A stretch of 64,000 nt of DNA. Origin: Pedobacter alluvionis. Lineage in GTDB: Bacteria > Bacteroidota > Bacteroidia > Sphingobacteriales > Sphingobacteriaceae. The position numbers and the translations under genes were made by a program. The stretch is taken from contig NZ_RCCK01000011.1 of NCBI RefSeq assembly GCF_003664035.1, positions 1,116,001 to 1,180,000 on the forward strand, written 5' to 3'. The notes under the pieces are model-generated. The model worked only from the letters and a program-made list of their open reading frames with translations, searched no databases and was not told the DNA's origin. Shown piece by piece: positions 24,320-32,402 of this stretch; position 1 is the first letter of the stretch; the number at the start of each line of letters is the position of its first letter.

Positions 24320-25198
24320 TTATTTCTTTATAAATGATTTACCCAGATCAGTAGATAAAAAATTCTCGGCCTCATCATGATCTGTTGATAAACTTACCTG
24401 CATCCATTTTTCCATTTCCGCAGCTCTGGCAGCATCAGCATGTTTAAGCATACCAATGGCTTCACTTCCAAATACCAGGTGTACCGGTGGTTCAGGATTT
24501 TCTACAAGATCCAGCATTGCTCCGGCCGCCTTTTCCGGATCACCCATCGGCACAAAATTACCGCTCTGAAAAAAATCAGCTCTTTTCCCTACTGTATTTT
24601 CATACCCTTCGATATGTGGTGCATAAGACATAGAAGCGCCTGCCCAATCAGTACGGAAACCACCAGGTTCTACACTGGTTACATAAATCCCCAACTCAAT
24701 TACTTCTTTCGCCAGCGCTTCACTAAAACCACTAAGGCCAAATTTTGCTGCCTGATAAATACTCACCCCGGCATTCCCTACACGTCCACCTATTGAGCTG
24801 ATCTGAAGAATTCTGCCCGAACGTTGTTTGCGCATAAATGGCAATACTGCCCTGGTAATTTCTATCGGTGCATATAAATTTGTTTCGAGCTGGCGGCGAA
24901 CCTGATCTTCGGTAAAAGCTTCGGCAGCGCCTACAATACCAAAACCGGCATTGTTGACTAAAACATCTATTTTACCAAAGTGTGCTATGGCCGATTCAAC
25001 TGCCAAGTGAACCTGATCGTAATCGGTAACATCTAATGTAATTGGCAGAATCTGATCATTATATTTTTCTACAAAGCCTTTTAAAGCATCAGTATTTCTT
25101 GCTGTTGCAGCAATCAAATCACCTTTTGCCAGTATCTGTGCGGTTAGGTCACGTCCTAATCCGCGGGAACTACCGGTTATAAACCAAACTTTTCTCAT
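24320..25198 (-). CDS. Short-chain dehydrogenase/reductase (SDR)
   Basis: 292 aa. TGSSRGLGRDL forms the NAD(P)-binding glycine motif (about 7-17). NNAGFG is at ~86-91, catalytic Ser in QISSIGG, and YQAAKFGLSGF supplies the Tyr-Lys pair. Length and an extended C-terminus match the SDR subgroup of ~280 aa oxidoreductases of unknown substrate. It lies between an AraC regulator and the DoxX gene on the same strand. Confidence 0.9.
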   Translation of the reverse strand: MRKVWFITGSSRGLGRDLTAQILAKGDLIAATARNTDALKGFVEKYNDQILPITLDVTDYDQVHLAVESAIAHFGKIDVLVNNAGFGIVGAAEAFTEDQVRRQLETNLYAPIEITRAVLPFMRKQRSGRILQISSIGGRVGNAGVSIYQAAKFGLSGFSEALAKEVIELGIYVTSVEPGGFRTDWAGASMSYAPHIEGYENTVGKRADFFQSGNFVPMGDPEKAAGAMLDLVENPEPPVHLVFGSEAIGMLKHADAARAAEMEKWMQVSLSTDHDEAENFLSTDLGKSFIKK

Positions 25199-25217
25199 TT
25201 TTCTATATTTTATGAAT

Positions 25218-25225
25218 CAAAGGTA
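25218..25225 (-). promoter_or_regulatory. -7 promoter box for the SDR gene
   Basis: Minus-strand TACCTTTG (plus-strand caaaggta) lies 19 nt before the ATG at 25198 and fits TAnnTTTG. Confidence 0.5.
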
Positions 25226-25349
25226 GGTCGATAATCAAGGCAAAGCTTTGCTTTAAGGCTCAATTTACTTTGTTAAAAAGCTCATTATGTTTTTTTTAGT
25301 AAGAAAGAATGACATCTTTTAAAACTGAATCATTTTCTCAGCACTCAAT

Positions 25350-25724
25350 TTAAGCAGACTTGACCTTAGCTTTGTGATAAGTAAAATAGGATAGCAATAA
25401 CACCACTAAAAATACAATCGGACCAACGCGGTTATTGATTGGATCGCCTGATGCCGTATGTGCAATAAATGCCGAAACAAATGTAAATGCGAAACCAGCA
25501 TATACCCATTCTTTCCATTGCCCTTTTATCGGTAACAGTAATAAAACAGCACCTAAAATTTTGGCTATGGCTAATTCTACCCTGAAGTAATCAGGAAAGC
25601 CCAAGTGATGAAAAGCCTGTTTAATGGTTTCATTAGTGAGATAAGAATAGGCTGAGAAAGTCATCATTAACGAAACTAAAGCGGTTGATATCCAGTAGAT
25701 AATTTTGATTGTTTTTGTTTTCAT
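25350..25724 (-). CDS. DoxX-like membrane protein
   Basis: 124 aa with four predicted membrane helices (about 8-26, 48-66, 73-90, 100-117). It matches the DoxX-like family layout, including HHLGFPDYFRVELAIAKILGA in the region after helix 1. Function in this family is poorly defined, with links to redox and sulfur stress. It is divergent from the HxlR regulator at 25824 and shares its ~100 bp intergenic region, which contains a tandem operator. Confidence 0.82.
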   Translation of the reverse strand: MKTKTIKIIYWISTALVSLMMTFSAYSYLTNETIKQAFHHLGFPDYFRVELAIAKILGAVLLLLPIKGQWKEWVYAGFAFTFVSAFIAHTASGDPINNRVGPIVFLVVLLLSYFTYHKAKVKSA

Positions 25725-25738
25725 ATTATTTTTTTGTG

Positions 25739-25746
25739 CAAACTTA
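25739..25746 (-). promoter_or_regulatory. -7 promoter box for the DoxX gene
   Basis: Minus-strand TAAGTTTG (plus-strand caaactta) lies 14 nt before the ATG at 25724. Confidence 0.5.
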
Positions 25747-25766
25747 TGTAGTTTTACTACCTAAAA

Positions 25767-25797
25767 GATAGTGGTATCCCTAAGGATAGTGCTATCC
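25767..25797. promoter_or_regulatory. Tandem operator between DoxX and HxlR genes
   Basis: Two matching inverted-repeat sites, GATAGTGGTATCC (25767-25779) and GGATAGTGCTATCC (25784-25797), each have GATA/TATC arms around a 4-nt centre. They lie between the -7 boxes of the divergent DoxX and HxlR genes. HxlR regulators typically autoregulate and control the divergent gene, so these are the likely binding sites. A further repeat, GTAGttttaCTAC, lies at 25748-25760. Confidence 0.7.
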
Positions 25798-25811
25798 TTT
25801 ATGAAAGCTTA

Positions 25812-25819
25812 TATCTTTG
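25812..25819 (+). promoter_or_regulatory. -7 promoter box 4 nt before the HxlR start
   Basis: Perfect TATCTTTG box ending 4 nt before the ATG at 25824. It predicts an almost leaderless transcript and lies 15 nt from the nearest operator copy. Confidence 0.65.
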
Positions 25820-25823
25820 TATT

Positions 25824-26222
25824 ATGGGACCAAGAAGAGAATACCATAGTAAAGAAACCTGTACTGCAAGTTTAAATGCCGTAAAAGACGCACTCTATGT
25901 GTTAAATGGCAAGTGGAAACTTCCCCTGATTATTTCCTTGCAAGAAGGACCGCAGCGTTTTAATGAGATCCAAAAATCGCTTGGAGAAATTACACCCAAA
26001 ATATTATCGAAAGAACTTAAAGATCTGGAATTAAATGAATTTGTGATCCGCAAAGTATACTCTACCACTCCGGTTACCGTAACTTACGAACTTACCCCAT
26101 ACAGCGAATCATTAGATAAAGTAATTAATGAATTAAGAGATTGGGGACTAAAACATCGTGAACGATTAGTTAAGAATAGAAAAATCGAATCGGCCGTAGC
26201 AGAGATAACCGCTTCTCTTTAG
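25824..26222 (+). CDS. HxlR-family transcriptional regulator
   Basis: 132 aa. Winged-helix HxlR domain: ALYVLNGKWKLPLIISLQEGPQRFNEIQKSL, ITPKILSKELKDLE, then the wing VTYELTPYSESL. HxlR proteins act as dimers and often respond to electrophiles or aldehydes, controlling a divergent oxidoreductase or DoxX gene. The tandem operator upstream supports autoregulation and control of the DoxX gene. The stop codon overlaps a GTG frame extension of the next gene, but that gene starts later. Confidence 0.9.
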   Translation: MGPRREYHSKETCTASLNAVKDALYVLNGKWKLPLIISLQEGPQRFNEIQKSLGEITPKILSKELKDLELNEFVIRKVYSTTPVTVTYELTPYSESLDKVINELRDWGLKHRERLVKNRKIESAVAEITASL

Positions 26223-26294
26223 TGGTTAAATTTAACCTTACGGGTCATCCATTCTATCAAAAAAAGCAAAAAACTGATAATGATAAAATTCGGC

Positions 26295-26302
26295 TATCTT
26301 TG
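26295..26302 (+). promoter_or_regulatory. -7 promoter box for the histone-like gene
   Basis: Perfect TATCTTTG, 15 nt before the ATG at 26318. It shows that the upstream in-frame GTG at 26222 is not the start. Confidence 0.55.
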
Positions 26303-26317
26303 TACAAAATAAAATCG

Positions 26318-26851
26318 ATGGCGGTATTACATAAAAAAGAAGAAAAAATTCAGGCAGTGCTGGGTAGGTTGCCTAAAAAATATACAGACGAACAATTTGT
26401 AGAGATGTTTATCAGACTCTACTCTAAAGATTGGGGCAAAATAAAATCAGCTTATATTAAACAATCTCAGGATAAAGAACCTGGAACTATCATCAATATG
26501 CCAAAACCGGAGGTATATTTACGGCAGATCCTGGCAAACTATCTACAACAAGATCATGCTCCGAAAGCAGTAGAGGTTAAAGAAGAACCTGTTGTTGAAA
26601 TACCAGTTACCGAAGTTAAAAAAGCGAAGGCTCCAGCTAAGAAGAAAGAAGCTGTAACTGAAGAAGCGCCTGCCGAGGTTAAAAAAGCAAAAGCACCTGC
26701 TAAAAAGAAAGCGGAAGCAATTGAAGAGCCTATTGTAGAAGTTAAAAAAGCTAAGGCGCCTGCAAAGAAAAAAGCGGAAGCAGTTGAAGAGACTCCAGTA
26801 GTTGAAAAGAAAGTAAAAGCAGCGGCAAAAAAGCCGGCAGCAAAAAAATAA
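26318..26851 (+). CDS. Lys/Ala-rich histone-H1-like protein
   Basis: 177 aa from the ATG at 26318. The N-terminal ~85 residues are a folded helical domain (KKYTDEQFVEMFIRLYSKDWGKIKSAY, then PEVYLRQILANYL). The C-terminus is a tandem repeat of about 20-24 residues, each with EVKKAKAPAKKK, three clear copies plus a degenerate end (KVKAAAKKPAAKK). The tail resembles histone H1 or AlgP-type DNA-compacting tails. Likely nucleoid-associated. A terminator follows at 26924. Confidence 0.8.
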   Translation: MAVLHKKEEKIQAVLGRLPKKYTDEQFVEMFIRLYSKDWGKIKSAYIKQSQDKEPGTIINMPKPEVYLRQILANYLQQDHAPKAVEVKEEPVVEIPVTEVKKAKAPAKKKEAVTEEAPAEVKKAKAPAKKKAEAIEEPIVEVKKAKAPAKKKAEAVEETPVVEKKVKAAAKKPAAKK

Positions 26852-26923
26852 AAAATATTTTACATCAAATATAATAAATCACCTTTTTGGTTGTTTATAT
26901 ATATGAGAGCGTTAATTTAGATG

Positions 26924-26962
26924 ACGGGGATAGGTCGGTATGATTTATCCCCGTTCTTTTTT
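26924..26962 (+). terminator. Terminator after the histone-like gene
   Basis: 9-bp perfect stem, acggggata (26924-26932) with tatccccgt (26946-26954), followed by a T-rich run to 26962. Confidence 0.75.
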
Positions 26963-26992
26963 AGCAGTTTTTTTGCCCTTGCATACATCTTT

Positions 26993-27312
26993 GTCATTCT
27001 GAGGGATAATTAATTGTTTAAAATCAATATAAGTGACGTATAATTGTCTTCTCTTGTCCCAGGGCTCGGTCTTGCCTCGGCTCGCCGCCGCCGAAGGGCT
27101 CTTTCTTTTTGGCATCAAAAAGAAACAAAAACTGCCGGCTGAAAATTTTTCTTTCGAAGCTAGTAGCCTGGCTTGGACAGTGCAGCCCGAAAAATTTGTT
27201 AGGCCGGATTTAAATAGAACGGAGATATCGTGCTATGGCCTAGCTGGGTGGAAATACTATAGTAATTAAAGTGTTGATTAATAATAATTTGTAAAATAAC
27301 ATCAATGGTAGC
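26993..27312. repeat. Dispersed ~316-bp repeat, copy 2
   Basis: Second copy of the element at 21740-22055, same orientation, about 5 kb away. The central ~100 bp is nearly identical, including ggctcgccgccgccg and the tttctttttg/caaaaagaaa hairpin. The rest of the 26852-27538 spacer holds the terminator above and the promoter of the ArsR gene. Confidence 0.8.
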
Positions 27313-27526
27313 AAAGAAGAATCTTTAGCATTAGCTCTGCATACATAACAACCTCGAAATCTCCACCAGAGCTTATCCCTAGACTGATATTTAATCGGCA
27401 GAATCAATCTCTAATGCAAATTTGCAATAGGAAAGATTATTTCATCGTTCTTTCTCAGCAATAACTATGTTTTACATCCAATTGTAAACTTTGTTCTTTT
27501 AATTGGCATATCGGGAAAAGTCGATA

Positions 27527-27534
27527 TACATTTG
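27527..27534 (+). promoter_or_regulatory. Promoter of the ArsR gene (-33 TTG and -7 box)
   Basis: TACATTTG ends 4 nt before the ATG at 27539. A TTG at 27503-27505, 21 nt upstream, fits the -33 element; the same TTG could be misread as an upstream start codon. The transcript would be leaderless or nearly so. Confidence 0.65.
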
Positions 27535-27538
27535 TACC

Positions 27539-27841
27539 ATGGATCAGGTAGAAATATTCAAAGCCCTTTCGAACAAAACACGTTTACAAATTTTAGGCTG
27601 GCTAAAAGAGCCCGAGCTTAATTTTCCGGAACAGCCAAATGCTGATTTTGAAAATATAGGGGTTTGTGTCGGGCAGATTCAACTTAAAAGTGGTTTATCA
27701 CAAAGTACCATTTCCGAATACCTGTCTATTTTGCAGCGTGCTGATTTAATCAGTTCTACACGCCTGGGCCAATGGACTTATTACAAACGCAATAAAGAAG
27801 GCTTAAAAAAATTAAGCGAAATCATCAATACCGAATTATAA
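27539..27841 (+). CDS. ArsR-family transcriptional regulator
   Basis: 100 aa from the ATG at 27539. Winged HTH of the ArsR type: VEIFKALSNKTRLQILGWL, then QIQLKSGLSQSTISEYLSILQRADLISSTRLGQWTYYKR. The usual metal-binding Cys pair is not in the classic ELCVCDL form, although one Cys is present (GVCVGQIQ). It lies 11 bp upstream of the old yellow enzyme gene and probably co-regulates it in response to an electrophile or another signal. The upstream TTG is treated as a promoter element. Confidence 0.85.
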   Translation: MDQVEIFKALSNKTRLQILGWLKEPELNFPEQPNADFENIGVCVGQIQLKSGLSQSTISEYLSILQRADLISSTRLGQWTYYKRNKEGLKKLSEIINTEL

Positions 27842-27852
27842 TTTAGAAATAT

Positions 27853-28953
27853 ATGAACACAGATAGTTTATTCAGGCCTTTTAGCCTTAAAACATTAAAT
27901 ATTAAAAACAGAATAGTAATGGCCCCAATGACGCGGTCATTTTCTCCGGGTGGCGTACCAACGGCCGATGTTGCCAGCTATTATGCAAAAAGAGCAGCCG
28001 GCGAAGTGGGATTAATTTTATCAGAAGGAACCGTAATTAACCGTCCATCTTCTTCCGCCGATCCTAACATTCCACATTTTTACGGTACCGAAGCTTTAGC
28101 AGGCTGGCAACATGTAATTAACGAAGTTCACCAGGCAGGCGGACAGATGGGTCCGCAGATCTGGCACCAGGGTATTCATGCAAACCATGCGTCTGGCTGG
28201 TTGCCAAGTGCTCCATTTGAAGGCCCGTCATCTTTTAACAGTCCAGGTTTCGAAAACGGTGTACCGATGACAGATGCGGCTATTGCCGATACCATTGCAG
28301 CTTTTGGTCAGGCAGCAGCTGATGCCAAAGCTTTAGGTTTTGATACCGTTGAAATACATGGTGCACACCAATATCTGATCGATCAGTTTTTTTGGGATGG
28401 TACAAATAACCGCACCGATATTTATGGTGGCAAAACCTTAGCCGAGCGTACCCGTTTTGCCGTTGAAGTAATTAAAGAGGTACGGAAAAGGGTTGGTGAA
28501 GATTTTGCTTTAATTATCCGTCTATCACAATTTAAACCTGCTGCCTACGATTTTAAACTGGCTAAAAACGAGCAGGAAATGGAACAATGGTTAACCCCAC
28601 TGGCTGAAGCCGGAATTGATATTTTCCATTGTTCTCAACGCCGTTTCTGGGAGCCGGAATTTGAAGGTTCTGATTTAAATTTTGCAGGTTGGGCGAAAAA
28701 AGTAACCGGAAAAGCCACAATCTCAGTAGGCTCAGTTGGTTTGGATGGCGATTTCTTTGGTGCTTTCGCAGGGCAGAGTTCACAGCCTAGCTCATTAGAC
28801 GAACTGGTACGCAGAATGGATCGTGGCGATTTCGATTTAGTAGCCGTTGGTCGCCCGCTTTTAGCAGATCCAAACTGGGTAGAAAAAATTAAACATAACC
28901 GCATGGAAGAACTGAAAGGCTTTAGTAAAGAAGCTTTAATGGAATTGGTATAA
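27853..28953 (+). CDS. Old yellow enzyme family NADH:flavin oxidoreductase
   Basis: 366 aa TIM-barrel FMN enzyme. Features: FRPFSLKTLNIKNRIVMAPMTR near the N-terminus, GPQIWHQG, the DTVEIHGAHQYLIDQFF block, NNRTDIYGG, and AVGRPLLADPNW at the end. This family reduces activated C=C bonds and nitro-compounds using NAD(P)H. It is co-transcribed with the ArsR regulator 11 bp upstream. Terminator follows at 28982. Confidence 0.93.
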   Translation: MNTDSLFRPFSLKTLNIKNRIVMAPMTRSFSPGGVPTADVASYYAKRAAGEVGLILSEGTVINRPSSSADPNIPHFYGTEALAGWQHVINEVHQAGGQMGPQIWHQGIHANHASGWLPSAPFEGPSSFNSPGFENGVPMTDAAIADTIAAFGQAAADAKALGFDTVEIHGAHQYLIDQFFWDGTNNRTDIYGGKTLAERTRFAVEVIKEVRKRVGEDFALIIRLSQFKPAAYDFKLAKNEQEMEQWLTPLAEAGIDIFHCSQRRFWEPEFEGSDLNFAGWAKKVTGKATISVGSVGLDGDFFGAFAGQSSQPSSLDELVRRMDRGDFDLVAVGRPLLADPNWVEKIKHNRMEELKGFSKEALMELV

Positions 28954-28981
28954 TAAATATCCCTATTTTTCTTTTTATTTT

Positions 28982-29012
28982 AAAAGCATCTCTTTCGAGA
29001 TGCTTTTTTGTT
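28982..29012 (+). terminator. Terminator after the old yellow enzyme gene
   Basis: 11-bp perfect stem, aaaagcatctc (28982-28992) with gagatgctttt (28997-29007), 4-nt loop and a T run. Confidence 0.85.
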
Positions 29013-29514
29013 TGTGATGTCAGATGTTACCATCTGACATTAGCATTTTTTGCCACGGAAAATACAGAGGGCACGGAAATTTTCTTGATAATTTGAAAAG
29101 CAGTGCCTGCAATACTTCGGTTGCTCCAGCCCCGCCCTTTGCTTAATCCCGACTGAAAAAGTCGGAATAACGCTGTCGGTCGGGTTTATTTCACCTCTGA
29201 CAGTAGCAATGCAGTAGCCACCTAAACCCGATCAAAGCGGGATGACAATTTCCTTCAAAATTGGCAGAAGCGGGAGCGGGACTAAAACACCCCAAAAAGC
29301 TTCTGCAATTGCTTTACAAAACAATTCCACTTCTTGATAATTTAAGTTTCGTCATCTCGACTGGAGCATCGCGGAATGGAGAGATCTATATAGGCAGATT
29401 TATCGACTCTGTTGCATCCGGTATCGAGTTCGCTTGAAATGATGTGACGAATAGAATTTCAATTTAAATCCCATCCTTTTTCCTTAAATTCACCTCTTTA
29501 AAATTGATCATCAC
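29013..29514. repeat. Intergenic region with decayed dispersed repeats
   Basis: About 500 bp without a gene. 29350-29450 is a copy of a dispersed element beginning CGTCATCTCGAC and ending GAAATGATGTGACGA (other copies at 43983 and 60948). The 29085-29300 part has the patchy GC content and inverted segments of further degenerate repeats. No ORF is supported. Confidence 0.6.
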
Positions 29515-30405
29515 ATGTCGAACATTAAACTCATTATTGAAGAAAGACCCGCAAATATTGGCAATTTTATGGTTGGCAGGCTTTTGCCTTTCAGAGAGAA
29601 ACGCATGGTTGGTCCTTTTTCTTTTATCGACCACATGGGGCCGGCTGCAATGAGCGATCACGAAAACCTCGACGTTCCACCTCACCCACATATCGGCTTA
29701 TCTACCTTAACTTTCCTGTTTGAGGGCGAGATTACACATAAGGATAGTTTGGGTTCAGATATTGTGATTAAACCCGGACAGGTAAACTGGATGACCTCGG
29801 GCAGTGGCATTGTACATTCGGAAAGAACCCCTGAATACCTTCGCCATACCGATAAAATGCTCCATGGCTTACAAATTTGGGTGGCTTTACCTAAAGATTT
29901 AGAACAAATGGAACCTGAGTTTTGCCACGTAGAAGGGGCGGACATTCCAAGCTGGACCCAAGATGGCGTTAGTTTTAAATTAATCGCGGGAGAAGCTTTT
30001 GGTCATAAATCTCCGGTTCCGGTGTACAGTCCGCTCTATTTTTTAGAGTTAAAAAGCACCAGGCAGCAAAAGGTAAACATTGGCAATTACCTTTTTGGCG
30101 AAAGTGCGCTTTATATTTTAGAGGGTGCTATTGAAAGTGAGGGAAATATTTTTGAACCGCGTTTAATTTTAATTGCAAGCGACGCCAAACTGTGCGAATT
30201 TACCATGCACGAAAACACTACTGTTTACATTTTCGGAGGCGAACCTTTTCCTGAAGAACGTTTTATCTACTGGAACTTTGTTGCCTCGGATAGGGAATTA
30301 ATTGAAAAAGCCAAAATTAAATGGCTGGAGCAAAGTTTCAAACCCGTTCCTGGTGAAACAGGTTTTGTGCCTTTACCAGATCCTATTAAAAATATTAAAC
30401 ATTAG
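29515..30405 (+). CDS. Pirin-family protein
   Basis: 296 aa, bicupin. The pirin N-terminal domain has the metal-binding His cluster (PPHPHIGLSTLTFLFEGEITH, then SGSGIVHSE at ~100). The pirin C-terminal domain begins at about 175 and includes FGGEPFPEE. Pirins are iron-binding dioxygenase-like proteins, some with quercetinase activity; the bacterial role is not settled. Its stop overlaps by 4 bp the end of the convergent gene at 30402. Confidence 0.92.
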   Translation: MSNIKLIIEERPANIGNFMVGRLLPFREKRMVGPFSFIDHMGPAAMSDHENLDVPPHPHIGLSTLTFLFEGEITHKDSLGSDIVIKPGQVNWMTSGSGIVHSERTPEYLRHTDKMLHGLQIWVALPKDLEQMEPEFCHVEGADIPSWTQDGVSFKLIAGEAFGHKSPVPVYSPLYFLELKSTRQQKVNIGNYLFGESALYILEGAIESEGNIFEPRLILIASDAKLCEFTMHENTTVYIFGGEPFPEERFIYWNFVASDRELIEKAKIKWLEQSFKPVPGETGFVPLPDPIKNIKH

Positions 30406-31592
30406 TTCCGTTTAAACAGGTTCATATTTACCGAAACGGCAACACCAGTTGATGATAATTTAGAGTTTCCATAGCCAATATCCGTTAAAGGGATTTTCAT
30501 AAATGGTTTAGCGCTTATGCTTAAATTATTATTTATTTTATGCTGAAACTCCACACCTACATTGGCTATACCTAAATAATGCTGGTTCTGATTTCTTACT
30601 TCGAAATTTTCAGGACCTTGATAAGCGCCATTATAAGAATAGCTGTATTTCTCTTTTAACATTAAATAACTGGATAAACCTGTACTTACAGAAATAGAAT
30701 TTCTACGTCCATTAAAAACTTTATAGTTTAAATTGATCGGGATATCAATGACATCGCAATTGGCATGAATATTTGTTGGTTTTATGCTGAATACATAGTC
30801 TGTATTGGGATTATATAAGCTAAAATCCGAATCGTAAATTTTCTTTGCGTAAGAAGCCCCGGTAGTAACACTTAATTTTTTCGTCAGGATTACAGTCGCT
30901 TCTATGCCGAAACCACCACTTAAGCTACTTTGCCCGGATTTCTGCACGCTGGTTAAATCTGGCGCAGCCAGAATGCTCAACACAAACCGTGATTTTTTCT
31001 TAAAAATTGGATCTTTAATCCTTGGTATTTTTCCTTTGACTGGTTCAATTGTAAGATTTTGTTTTTCAAATTCTACTGGTTTTGTTTCAGCACTTATTTC
31101 AGGATTATAAATAACATTGGCTAAATAGTTGACAGCATTACTAGTACCCATTTCTACAGATTTAATCGAAATTTGATTCTTAAATCCTATTTCGGCTCCT
31201 TTTTGGGCATTCTCCGCATTGTTTTGATTGTTATTTTCAGCCAATAAATTTATTCCACCATTTTCGTTAGAAGTGGTTTCATCTGCTGGCATATTAATTA
31301 AATTGTCTTTATCATTTAAAGGCTTATCACCTTTTTTGTTTGTTTCTCTTTTTGTTTTAACCAGTGGCTTCTCCTCAGACTGATCAGCTTTCGGTTTAAC
31401 CAATAAAAACACCAGCAGCAAAACTGCGGCTATCCCAGCCACAGCAGTTAACCAAATTAGGGGCACAACCCTCCTTTTTGGTGTTGGATGCAATCTCTCC
31501 TCCAGATTATCCCAATCTAAATCATTAAAAGGCAGGTCGGGGTTTTCCAATGCATCCTTAAATAATTTATCTATATCTTTTCCCTCTTTCAT
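30402..31592 (-). CDS. Sigma-associated membrane protein with C-terminal barrel-like domain
   Basis: 396 aa. A short cytoplasmic N-terminus (about 1-40) is followed by one membrane helix (~43-64), a long Lys/Asn/Glu-rich periplasmic linker, and a C-terminal ~190 residues with alternating beta strands (FVLSILAAPDLTSV, ISVSTGLSSYLML, LGIANVGVEFQHKI) that look like an outer membrane beta-barrel fold. The position 4 bp overlapping an ECF sigma gene suggests that the N-terminal part is the anti-sigma partner. The combination in one chain is unusual. Confidence 0.7.
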   Translation of the reverse strand: MKEGKDIDKLFKDALENPDLPFNDLDWDNLEERLHPTPKRRVVPLIWLTAVAGIAAVLLLVFLLVKPKADQSEEKPLVKTKRETNKKGDKPLNDKDNLINMPADETTSNENGGINLLAENNNQNNAENAQKGAEIGFKNQISIKSVEMGTSNAVNYLANVIYNPEISAETKPVEFEKQNLTIEPVKGKIPRIKDPIFKKKSRFVLSILAAPDLTSVQKSGQSSLSGGFGIEATVILTKKLSVTTGASYAKKIYDSDFSLYNPNTDYVFSIKPTNIHANCDVIDIPINLNYKVFNGRRNSISVSTGLSSYLMLKEKYSYSYNGAYQGPENFEVRNQNQHYLGIANVGVEFQHKINNNLSISAKPFMKIPLTDIGYGNSKLSSTGVAVSVNMNLFKRN

Positions 31593-32212
31593 TGCATATT
31601 TGTGTTTAACCTTACCTGTAAAAGGTTTCTATCTACTTCCGAATTCCTTACCTGGTAAGTTTTCGCATCTGTAGCTTTTAACATTTCCTGTAATTTTTGC
31701 CTTGCCTTAAACAGGTTAGATTTTGATGTACCTACCGATATCCCAAGCATTTCTGCAATTTCTTCATGGCTGTAACCATCTATTGCAAAAAGGTTAAAAA
31801 CGGTACGGTATGCCGGACTGAGCTTTTGAACTAAGGTTAATAAATCATTGTAGGCAAGCTTATCGTATATAGAACTTACCTGCACAATATTTTCATGATC
31901 CTCAATATCTACGTGATCGGCAAATTTTAAATTGGCACGATAATAATCAATGGCAGTATTGGTTATTATGCGCCCAAGCCAGGGCAAAAAAGCCTTAGAA
32001 GGCTCATACTTGGTTATATTTTTAAAAGCTTTAAAAAATCCATCATTCAATATACCTGCGGCATCTAACCGATCGTTTGTATAACGCAAACAAATGCCCA
32101 TAGCAAAGCTATAGAAATGTTTATATAGTGCTTTCTGACTATCTCTTTCATTCCTAATGCAGCCCTGAATGTACTTTTGTATAATTCCTTCACTATCGCG
32201 GCTAGCGGTCAC
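31589..32212 (-). CDS. ECF-type RNA polymerase sigma factor
   Basis: 207 aa from a GTG at 32212. Region 2 (ALYKHFYSFAMGICLRY... FFKAFKNI, then FLPWLGRIITNTAIDYYR) and region 4 (LSPAYRTVFNLFAIDGYSHEEIAEMLGISVGTSKSNLFKARQKL) are intact. The frame opens upstream at a TTG (32227), but a good Shine-Dalgarno-like AAAGGAG (32218-32224) lies 5 nt before the GTG and decides the start. Co-transcribed with the membrane protein gene that follows. Confidence 0.88.
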   Translation of the reverse strand: MTASRDSEGIIQKYIQGCIRNERDSQKALYKHFYSFAMGICLRYTNDRLDAAGILNDGFFKAFKNITKYEPSKAFLPWLGRIITNTAIDYYRANLKFADHVDIEDHENIVQVSSIYDKLAYNDLLTLVQKLSPAYRTVFNLFAIDGYSHEEIAEMLGISVGTSKSNLFKARQKLQEMLKATDAKTYQVRNSEVDRNLLQVRLNTNMQ

Positions 32213-32402
32213 AAGTTCTCCTTTCAAAATATATTACGATGAGGAACAACGAAAGGTTGCTTCAAAAATTACTTTTTTTAAAATATTTAATATTATTCAT
32301 TTTGGTCTAAAAATCTCCATTATGCAAGCAACCATTTACAACTTGGGGGCGTAATAGCAGCATATCAATTTTTATTAAAGTTAAAACTAAAAACGAAATG
32401 TT

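Noticed and set aside
26222..26317. Upstream extension of the histone-like protein from a GTG
   Set aside because: A perfect -7 box lies at 26295-26302 and the added residues lack similarity to the folded domain; start set at 26318.
21775..27269. Possible conserved small protein in the dispersed ~316-bp repeat
   Set aside because: Open frames over the two copies use different reading frames of the same core, so the conservation is at DNA or RNA level and not protein.
27503..27538. Upstream TTG start of the ArsR gene
   Set aside because: The TTG is spaced as a -33 element before the -7 box at 27527; translation should start at 27539.
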